A DNA stretch of 7,434 bases from the NCBI GenBank assembly GCA_025454095.1, contig JALOPC010000065.1, positions 1-7,434 of the forward strand, in the 5' to 3' direction. Below are positions 1 through 5,500 of the stretch, piece after piece. This stretch comes from Syntrophales bacterium (GTDB lineage Bacteria; Desulfobacterota; Syntrophia; Syntrophales; UBA2192). Below the pieces are notes generated by a model that did no database searches, was not told where the DNA came from, and saw nothing but the letters and a program-made list of their open reading frames with translations. Within the stretch, counting starts at the first letter, position 1. Each line of letters starts with the position of its first letter. A program made the position numbers and the translations under genes.

Positions 1-1
1 C

Positions 2-352
2 GGGGTCATGGACGAGGACCGCTACATCACGGTGGCGGACCGCAAGAAGGACATGATCAAGACGGGGGGCGAGAACGTGCCCACCCGCGAAGTCGAGGAA
101 GCCATCTACCTCGACCCCCGCGTCCAGGAGGTGGCCGTCGTAGGGCTTCCCGACCCGAAGTGGGTCGAGAAGGTGACGGCCGTCATCGTGGCCAAGGCGG
201 GCCAGACGATCACCGAGGAGGAGATCTTCGCCCATTGCCGCAAGGAGCTGGCGGCGTTCAAGTGTCCGAAGAAGATCATCTTCGTGGCCGCCCTGCCCAA
301 GACGCCCACGGGCAAGATCCTCAAGCGGGAACTGCGGCAGATGTACAAATAA
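2..352 (+). CDS. AMP-forming acyl-CoA synthetase, C-terminal part (5' truncated by window edge)
   Basis: This is the C-terminal end of an ANL-superfamily acyl-CoA ligase, which activates a carboxylic acid through an acyl-adenylate and transfers it to CoA in the cytoplasm. The reading frame is open from base 2 to the TAA at 350-352, giving 116 visible residues; the adenylation core lies upstream of the window. The hinge motif DRKKDMIKTGGENV (the A8 region, where the C-terminal domain rotates) starts about 12 residues in. The end carries the A10 motif PKTPTGKILKREL, with the lysine that catalyses adenylation encoded at 314-316. The substrate cannot be read from this part; the style resembles medium/long-chain fatty acyl-CoA or aromatic/alicyclic acid ligases of anaerobes. 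The downstream thiolase on the same strand supports a role in beta-oxidation-like CoA metabolism, but the 162-bp gap means co-transcription is not certain. No frameshift is seen. Confidence 0.93.
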   Translation, partial: GVMDEDRYITVADRKKDMIKTGGENVPTREVEEAIYLDPRVQEVAVVGLPDPKWVEKVTAVIVAKAGQTITEEEIFAHCRKELAAFKCPKKIIFVAALPKTPTGKILKRELRQMYK

Positions 353-358
353 AAAACA

Positions 359-389
359 GGGTATAGGGTATAGGGTACAGGGTATGGGG
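359..389 (+). repeat. Heptad GGGTATA array, G-quadruplex-capable on + strand
   Basis: Five G-tracts lie at 359-361, 366-368, 373-375, 380-382 and 386-389, separated by TATA, TATA, TACA and TAT. The period is 7 bp and the tract satisfies the standard G3+N1-7 quadruplex pattern with short loops. It begins six bases after the TAA of the acyl-CoA ligase, so the G-rich strand is the sense strand of that transcript. It may act as a 3'-end structure or be a dispersed repeat; no function is proven. Confidence 0.85.
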
Positions 390-430
390 TCCGAAGGTAA
401 AAGAATTCTATAGATGAAATCTTCTTCCTT

Positions 431-494
431 CCCGATACCCGAGTCCCGATACCCGATACCCCGCCTTATCTTCTGATACCCGAGACCCTAGACC
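431..494 (-). repeat. Heptad CCCGATA/CCCGAGN array, G-quadruplex-capable on - strand
   Basis: C-tracts at 431-433, 438-440, 445-447, 452-454 and 459-462 are separated by GATA, GAGT, GATA and GATA. After a 16-base interruption, two further heptads (CCC at 479-481 and 486-488) continue to about 494. The array is an imperfect inverted copy of the G-rich array at 359-389, so the two could pair across the intergenic region, or each could fold as a quadruplex/i-motif on its own. It ends about 8 bases before the thiolase Shine-Dalgarno and so would form most of that gene's leader if transcription starts further upstream. Confidence 0.8.
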
Positions 495-502
495 TTGAAT
501 AC

Positions 503-508
503 AGGAGA
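503..508 (+). promoter_or_regulatory. Ribosome binding site of the thiolase
   Basis: AGGAGA lies six bases before the ATG at 515, directly after the heptad array. It fixes the thiolase start. Confidence 0.8.
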
Positions 509-514
509 GACACC

Positions 515-1765
515 ATGAAAGACGTTGTCATCGTATCGGCCTGCCGGACGGCCATCGGCGTATTCGGCGGCACCCTGAAAGACTCCAACTGCGCCGCGCT
601 CGCGAGCGTGGTGATGAAAGAGGCGGTCAAGCGGGCGGGCATCGACGCGGCCTCGATCAGCGACATCCGCTTCGGCAACTGCATGGAACCCGTCGACGCA
701 CTGAACGTGGCCCGCATCGGGGCGCTCCTGGCGGGGATCCCGGACACGGTGCCGGCGGTCACCATCAACCGGGTCTGCATCTCCGGGATGGAGGCGGCCG
801 TCTCCGGCACGGCCATGATCCAGGCGGGGATGGCGGACATCATCCTGGCCGGCGGCACCGAGCACATGTCGGGCTGCTCCTACTCCGTCCCGAAGGCGCG
901 CTGGGGCTGCCGGCTCCAGGACACGGTGTTCGTGGACGACATGATCCACCGGCTCCACGCCGGATCGTTCCTCGTGCCGGGGCCCGAGAACGGCCCCGTC
1001 AAGGACGGCCCCATCATCGATCGATACCGGGGCAAGCCGTACATCATGGGCATCACGGCGGAGCTGGTGGCCCAGATGTACAACATCAGCAGGCAGGAGA
1101 TGGACGAAGTGGCCCTGCGCAGCCACAACAACGTGGAGCGGGCCACCCTGGAAGGGGACTTCAGGGAGGAGATCGTCCCCGTCGAGCTTCCCCAGAAGAA
1201 GGGCAAGCCCCCGCTGATCTTCGACAAGGACGAGCACTACCGCCCGAAGCTGACCATGGAGCAGCTGGGGGCCCTGCCCCCGGGGTTCTTCCCCAAGATC
1301 GGCAAGGTGACGGCGGGAAACGCCTCGGGGATCAACGACGGGGCGAGCGCCATGATCCTCATGTCCGCCGAGAAGGCGAAAGAGCTGGGGCTGAAGCCCC
1401 TCGCGAAGATCAAGGCCGTGGGGTACGGCGGCTGCCATCCCTCCGTGATGGGCCTGAGCCCCGCACCGGCGGTGCGGGATCTCATGAAACGCTCCGGTCT
1501 CAAGCTGGCCGACTTCGAGCTGATGGAGGTCAACGAGGCCTTCGCGGCGCAGTACCTCGGCGTGGAGAAGGAACTGGGCCTGAACCGCGAGATCACCAAC
1601 GTGAACGGCTCCGGCATCGGGCTGGGGCACCCGGTGGGCTCGACGGGATGCCGCATCATGGTGACGCTGATCCACGCCATGAAGAAGCGCGGCAAGACGC
1701 TGGGCCTGGCGACGCTCTGCGGCGGGGGAGGCGTGGCCATCGCAACGGCCATCGAGATGATGTAG
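515..1765 (+). CDS. Acetyl-CoA C-acetyltransferase (thiolase II type)
   Basis: This is a complete 416-aa cytoplasmic thiolase that catalyses reversible Claisen condensation/thiolysis between acetyl-CoA and acetoacetyl-CoA or 3-oxoacyl-CoA. The acyl-accepting cysteine is Cys88 in NRVCISGMEAA, the NEAF motif is at 340-343, the catalytic histidine is His372 in GLGHPVGSTG, and the second cysteine is Cys402 in LCGGGG. GNASGINDGAS (268-278) is the usual thiolase segment. The protein is about 25 residues longer than classical 390-aa enzymes. By comparison with PhaA from memory, most of the extra length lies at residues 145-178, where HMG of the CoA-binding loop also becomes IMG (Ile177). The start is supported by AGGAGA six bases upstream. 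The neighbouring acyl-CoA ligase end suggests a fatty-acid or cyclic-acid degradation or butyrate-type pathway. Chain-length preference cannot be told from sequence, so I give no gene symbol. Confidence 0.95.
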   Translation: MKDVVIVSACRTAIGVFGGTLKDSNCAALASVVMKEAVKRAGIDAASISDIRFGNCMEPVDALNVARIGALLAGIPDTVPAVTINRVCISGMEAAVSGTAMIQAGMADIILAGGTEHMSGCSYSVPKARWGCRLQDTVFVDDMIHRLHAGSFLVPGPENGPVKDGPIIDRYRGKPYIMGITAELVAQMYNISRQEMDEVALRSHNNVERATLEGDFREEIVPVELPQKKGKPPLIFDKDEHYRPKLTMEQLGALPPGFFPKIGKVTAGNASGINDGASAMILMSAEKAKELGLKPLAKIKAVGYGGCHPSVMGLSPAPAVRDLMKRSGLKLADFELMEVNEAFAAQYLGVEKELGLNREITNVNGSGIGLGHPVGSTGCRIMVTLIHAMKKRGKTLGLATLCGGGGVAIATAIEMM

Positions 1766-1773
1766 AAAGACAC

Positions 1774-1807
1774 AAGGCCCCCCGCGGACAGATCCGCGGG
1801 GGGCCTT
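1774..1807 (+). terminator. Strong hairpin terminator after the thiolase, probably bidirectional
   Basis: A perfect 15-bp inverted repeat (1774-1788 against 1793-1807) encloses a CAGA loop nine bases after the thiolase stop. It is followed by TCTGTTG, a moderately U-rich tail. The stem starts with A's, so on the minus strand the hairpin is followed by TTGTGTCTTT. It could therefore also end the convergent small gene at 1876-2019. Confidence 0.88.
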
Positions 1808-1875
1808 TCTGTTGATACGGAATCTCCCTTGTCCGGACGGGGTCACCGGTTGGTGCGCTTCGGATTGAGTCCGGC

Positions 1876-2019
1876 TCAGCCCTTCGGGCAGGCCCAGAAT
1901 CCAACGCTGGTCCAGATCACCTTCATGGTGGGGTCCAGCTCGCGGGACGCTTCATCGATGTTGTTGAGGTTGCCGCAGACAATTTCCGGCATGGCCGACT
2001 TTTTCGTTTTGTTTTTCAT
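1876..2019 (-). CDS. Small protein of 47 aa, unrecognised
   Basis: I do not recognise this protein. The proposed product starts MKNKTKKSAMPEIVCGN and ends KVIWTSVGFWACPKG. It has a lysine-rich N-terminus (five Lys/Arg among residues 2-7 and nearby), two cysteines (Cys15, Cys44), two tryptophans (Trp36, Trp42) and no membrane segment. The acidic middle (IDEASRELDP) could form a short helix. The frame is open back to 2085, but ATG at 2019 is the likely start because a purine-rich Shine-Dalgarno-like tract (GGAAGGG, 2027-2033) precedes it and the extension looks non-coding. The gene converges on the thiolase and shares its terminator; its upstream side diverges from the DUF2905 gene. The compact Cys/Trp-containing tail could suit a metal-binding peptide, a modified peptide precursor or a small regulator, but no modifying enzyme is in the window and none of these roles is shown. 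It could also be a chance ORF. Confidence 0.55.
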   Translation of the reverse strand: MKNKTKKSAMPEIVCGNLNNIDEASRELDPTMKVIWTSVGFWACPKG

Positions 2020-2026
2020 TTCCTTT

Positions 2027-2033
2027 CCCTTCC
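2027..2033 (-). promoter_or_regulatory. Ribosome binding site deciding the small-protein start
   Basis: On the minus strand GGAAGGG lies seven bases before the ATG at 2019, within a longer purine run (2020-2034). No comparable site precedes the more upstream in-frame ATG at 2085, so the 47-aa form is preferred to the 69-aa form. Confidence 0.5.
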
Positions 2034-2068
2034 TGTCTCTCTTTTTGCCGAAGACAGACCCCTGTGAC

Positions 2069-2084
2069 CGCTTCCTTTGTACCA
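2069..2084 (-). promoter_or_regulatory. Possible promoter of the small gene (sigma-54-like or extended -10)
   Basis: Read on the minus strand, TGGTACAAAGGAAGCG has GG and GC at the spacing of a sigma-54 -24/-12 element, although the -12 half is AAGC rather than TTGC. The same bases contain TGGTACAAA, which could be an extended -10 for a housekeeping sigma factor; no good -35 is seen. Either reading gives a leader of roughly 40-60 nt before the ATG at 2019. The evidence is weak. Confidence 0.22.
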
Positions 2085-2175
2085 CAGCGCCCCGCCGGGT
2101 GCCGTAGGACCGGTGCTGTTTTTTTCATCGGACGGCGTCCTATGCGCCGAACCGGTTTTTCGGGAAGAAGCGCCC

Positions 2176-2204
2176 TTGACTCCCCGGTCCTTCCGTACTA
2201 CAGT
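2176..2204 (+). promoter_or_regulatory. Sigma-70-type promoter for the DUF2905 gene
   Basis: TTGACT (2176-2181, five of six consensus bases) and TACAGT (2199-2204, four of six) are separated by exactly 17 bp. Transcription would start near 2211, leaving a short leader of about 20 nt that contains the AAAGGGGG ribosome binding site (2217-2224) and leads to the ATG at 2232. This supports the short gene start over the longer open frame that begins at 2064. Confidence 0.55.
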
Positions 2205-2231
2205 TCCCGCGGGCGCAAAGGGGGACCATCC

Positions 2232-2456
2232 ATGGGGGGCTTCTTCGACTTCGGCAAGACCCTGATCATCATCGGCCTCGTCATCGCCATCGTGGGCGTC
2301 CTGATCGTCATGGGCGGCAAGATCCCCTGGATCGGCCGCCTGCCCGGCGACTTCACCGTCAAGGGCGAGAAGTTCACCTTCTACTTCCCCCTGGCCACGA
2401 GCATCCTCATCAGCGTCGTCCTGTCGCTGCTGTTCTGGTTCATCGGCAGGAAATAG
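2232..2456 (+). CDS. DUF2905 family small membrane protein
   Basis: This 74-aa protein is predicted to sit in the inner membrane with two transmembrane segments, at about residues 9-27 and 50-72. They are joined by a short loop with the family-typical KIPWIGRLPGDFTVKGEKFTFYFPL sequence pattern (residues 30 to 54). Length and motif order match DUF2905 (PF11146-like) proteins, whose function is unknown. The start at 2232 is chosen because AAAGGGGG (2217-2224) lies seven bases upstream and a sigma-70-like promoter ends at 2204; the longer open frame from 2064 would run through both. The gene appears monocistronic: it diverges from the small gene at 1876-2019 and converges on the glycogen gene, with a palindrome starting right after its TAG. 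Confidence 0.9.
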   Translation: MGGFFDFGKTLIIIGLVIAIVGVLIVMGGKIPWIGRLPGDFTVKGEKFTFYFPLATSILISVVLSLLFWFIGRK

Positions 2457-2501
2457 AAATCCCCCTTCATCCCCCTTTATCAAAGGGACAGAGGGGGATT
2501 T
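2457..2501. repeat. AAATCCCCCT palindromic element, likely bidirectional terminator
   Basis: The arms AAATCCCCCT (2457-2466) and AGGGGGATTT (2492-2501) are perfect inverted copies. Inside them, CCCTTT (2473-2478) pairs with AAAGGG (2482-2487) around an ATC loop. The element begins at the base after the DUF2905 stop and ends 44 bases from the stop of the convergent gene. Its right side runs into TTTTCTTT and its left side reads ATTTC on the other strand, so it may terminate both transcripts. Similar C5/G5 palindromes are common between genes in deltaproteobacterial genomes (from general knowledge, not checked here). Confidence 0.75.
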
Positions 2502-2507
2502 TCTTTA

Positions 2508-2538
2508 CCCTATACCCGAGCCCCTATCCCCGAGACCC
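2508..2538 (-). repeat. Third heptad array, G-quadruplex-capable on - strand
   Basis: C-tracts at 2508-2510, 2515-2517, 2521-2524, 2528-2531 and 2536-2538 are separated by TATA, GAG, TAT and GAGA, the same repeat language as at 359-494. On the minus strand this gives five G-tracts starting seven bases after the stop codon of the glycogen synthase-phosphorylase gene, so the G-rich form is in that gene's mRNA 3' end. Confidence 0.8.
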
Positions 2539-2545
2539 TTGCTTC

Positions 2546-5500
2546 TCAGCCCCACAGCACCAGTCCCGTCTCCTGCTTGCCGGCGAGATTGCGGTTCCAG
2601 GGCAGCACGCGCACGCCGTAGAGGTGGGGGCCGTTCTCCTTCACGATGTAGACCCCCGTAAAGGTGAGGATCCCCGAGGCGTCCTTGCCCATCAGCGTCA
2701 GCGGCACGCAGTCGGGCTCGCCGATGAACTCCTGGCCGTCGCGCCGCCCGATGACCAGCTCGGCAAGCACCTCTTCGGGCTCCAGCTTCCCCGGGTCGAC
2801 CCGGACGCTCACGACGAAGGGGTTGCCCACGAAGACGCAGTCGCCCGTGATCCCCTCGACGCTCACCTCGAGCAGGCGCGTGGCGGAGAAGCGCATGGGA
2901 ACTTTCCGCTTCCAGTCGGCCACATCCTTTGCCAGCCGGAACCCGTCCTTGACGAGATCCAACTCCCGCTCGGCCGCGGGGATGTACATCTTTGCGTAGT
3001 ACTCCAGGAGCATCCGCTCCGTGTTGAACTGCGGGACCAGCGTCTCCATGGACCGCTTCGCCATGCGGATCCACTTCTGCGGGATCCCCGAGGGGTCACG
3101 GTCGTAGAAGAGCGGCGCCGCCGATTCCTCGAGCAGGGCAAAGAGCGCGTTGGCGTCGGCCTCGTCGGAGACGGGGATCTCCTCCACGAGGTCCCGCACG
3201 ACGGGGCCGATCACCCAGCCGTTCGTGCCGTCGTAGCCCTCGGCCCACCAGCCGTCGGAGACGCTCAGGTTGATCGCGCCGTTGATGGCCACCTTCATGC
3301 CGCTCGTACCGCTCGCCTCCAGGGGCCGGCGGGGGTTGTTCAGCCACACGTCGACGCCCTGGACGAGATAGCGCGCCGACTCGATGCCGTAGTCCTCGAT
3401 GAAAAAGACCTTCCCCCGGAAGCGTTCGTCGCGCGTCATCTCGATGACCTTCCGCACGAGGTCCTTCCCCATCTGGTCGTTGGGGTGCGCCTTGCCGGCG
3501 AAGACGATGTGCACGGGCCTCGACTCGCTGGCGAGGACCCGCTCGAGCCGCTCGAGATCGGAGAAGAGCAGGTCGGCCCGCTTGTAGGGCGCAAAGCGCC
3601 GTGCAAAGCCGATCCACAGCGCCGCAGGGTTCATCCTGCCCAGCACCTCCTCGCGCCAGGTCTTCGAGTACCCGTAGGCCACCCAGTGGCGCGAGATGTG
3701 CTCGCGCAGGTAATTGACCAGGTTCTGCTTGAGCTCGTAGCGCACCCGCCAGAACACGGAATCGGGAATGTTGTGGACCCGCTTCCAGCGCCTGGGGTCG
3801 CCGATGCTGCGGTCCCAGTCGAGCCCGAGGTACGTGTCCAGGACCTCCTTCATCCGCGGCGCCACCCAGGACATCATGTGGACGCCGTTGGTGACGTACT
3901 GGATCGGGATGTCGGAATCGTGGAAGCCCTTCCAGACGTCGCGCCACATGCGCCGCGCCACGGCCCCGTGGATCCGGCTCACGGCGTTGCTGCGGTGGGC
4001 GAACTTCAGGGCGAGGTTCGTCATGAAGAAGGGCCGGTCCTCGCCGATCTCCTTGCGTCCCAGGTTCGAGAGCTGCGGCCAGGTGATGCCCGTGCGCTTG
4101 ACGAACCCCGAGAAGTAGTACTCCATGAGATCCTTGCTGAAGCGCTCGTTGCCCGCCTCGACGGGCGTGTGGGTCGTGAAGACGGTGCTGCCGCGGACGA
4201 CTTCCTCGGCCTCGTCGAAGGAGAGCCCCTCCTCGGCCATGAGCTTGCTCACGCGCTCCAGGAGCAGGAAGGCCGAGTGGCCCTCGTTGATGTGCCAGAC
4301 GCGGGCCTTGATGCCGAGCTTCTCCAGCAGCCGCACGCCCCCCATGCCGAGCAGGATCTCCTGCTCGATGCGGGTCCGCTGGTCGGCCGTGTAGAGCCGG
4401 TCCGTGATCTTGCGGTCCTGCGCGGTGTTGCGGGTCACGTCGGTGTCGAGCAGGTACAGAGAGATGCGTCCGACCTTCACCTCCCAGATGCAGGCGTGCA
4501 GCGTGCGCCCGGGAAGTTCGATGGCGATCTGCACCTCGTTGCCGCGGTCGTCCTGGACGATCTGGACGGGCATGTTGGAGAAGTCGCTCTCCACGTACTC
4601 GGCCTGCTGGATGCCGTCCTTGTCGATCGTCTGCCGGAAGTAGCCGCACTTGTAGAGCAGCCCCACGCCCACCATGGGGATGTTGAGATCGCTGGCCGTC
4701 TTGAGCGTGTCGCCCGAGAGCACGCCGAGGCCCCCGGAGTAAATGGGGAGGCTCTCGTGGATGCCGTACTCCGTGGAGAAGTAGGCCACCGGCGCAGACC
4801 ACTTGATGTTGTTGAGGCTCGCGGCGGCCTTCGCCAGGCCCCGCTCCCCCATGTAGTCGTCGAATCGCTGCAGGACGCGGGCGTAGAGGTTCGTGTAGCT
4901 CTCGTTGTCGGCCGCCTCGGAGAGCCGCTCGGGGCTCACCGTCTCGAGCATGCGCACGGGGTTGTTGCCCATTTCCTCCCAGAGCTTCGGGTCGAGCAGC
5001 GAGAAGAGCTCCAGGGCCTCGCAGTTCCACACCCACCAGAGGTTGTAGGCCAGCTCCCGCAGCCGCACGATTTTCGACGGCAGGTTGACGACGGCCGTGA
5101 AGGTGCGGAAGTGCGGCTGGCTCGAACCCGAGCTGGAAAAGACGTGGCGCATCTCCCCGCGCGACTCGCCGAGCCGCGCGGCACGGGAGTGGACGCCGGC
5201 CAGCGCCCTCTCGAAGGCCCGCAGGTAATCGGGGAAAAAGGTCTCCCAGCCGGCCCGGACGGCGATCCGCCGGGCTTCGCGCCGCTCCTTCAGGATCTCC
5301 TCGTCGGTCAGGCCGACGTATTCATTGAGGATGCCGTACAGGCCCTCGACGATCGACGCCGTGTCGAGGCCCCGCCGCTTGAGGACGCGGATGGCCCGGT
5401 TCTCGCCGGCCGTGGCGAGCACCCAGGGGCCGAACCCCGCCTGGTCCACGGTGACGGCGGGCACGGCATAGGCGGCGCACTCGTGGGGGGAGTACCCCCA

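Noticed and set aside
409..414. TATAGA as a -10 box for the thiolase
   Set aside because: No acceptable -35 hexamer lies 16-18 bp upstream; the bases there belong to the G-tract array.
359..494. CRISPR-like array
   Set aside because: The repeat unit is only 7 bp with no spacers, and there are no cas genes nearby.
488..1846. A 452-aa open frame on the - strand across the thiolase
   Set aside because: It is low-complexity Arg/His/Ala/Gly-rich translation opposite a gene with full thiolase motifs, and it runs through the 1774-1807 terminator.
2101..2160. Imperfect inverted repeat CGTAGGAC/GTCCTATG near runs of T, considered as a terminator
   Set aside because: The arms carry a mismatch and are far apart, and no gene ends just upstream on either strand in a fitting orientation.
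2064..2231. N-terminal extension of the DUF2905 frame to an ATG at 2064
   Set aside because: The extra 56 residues are Arg/Pro-rich and unlike the family, and a promoter and ribosome binding site lie inside them.
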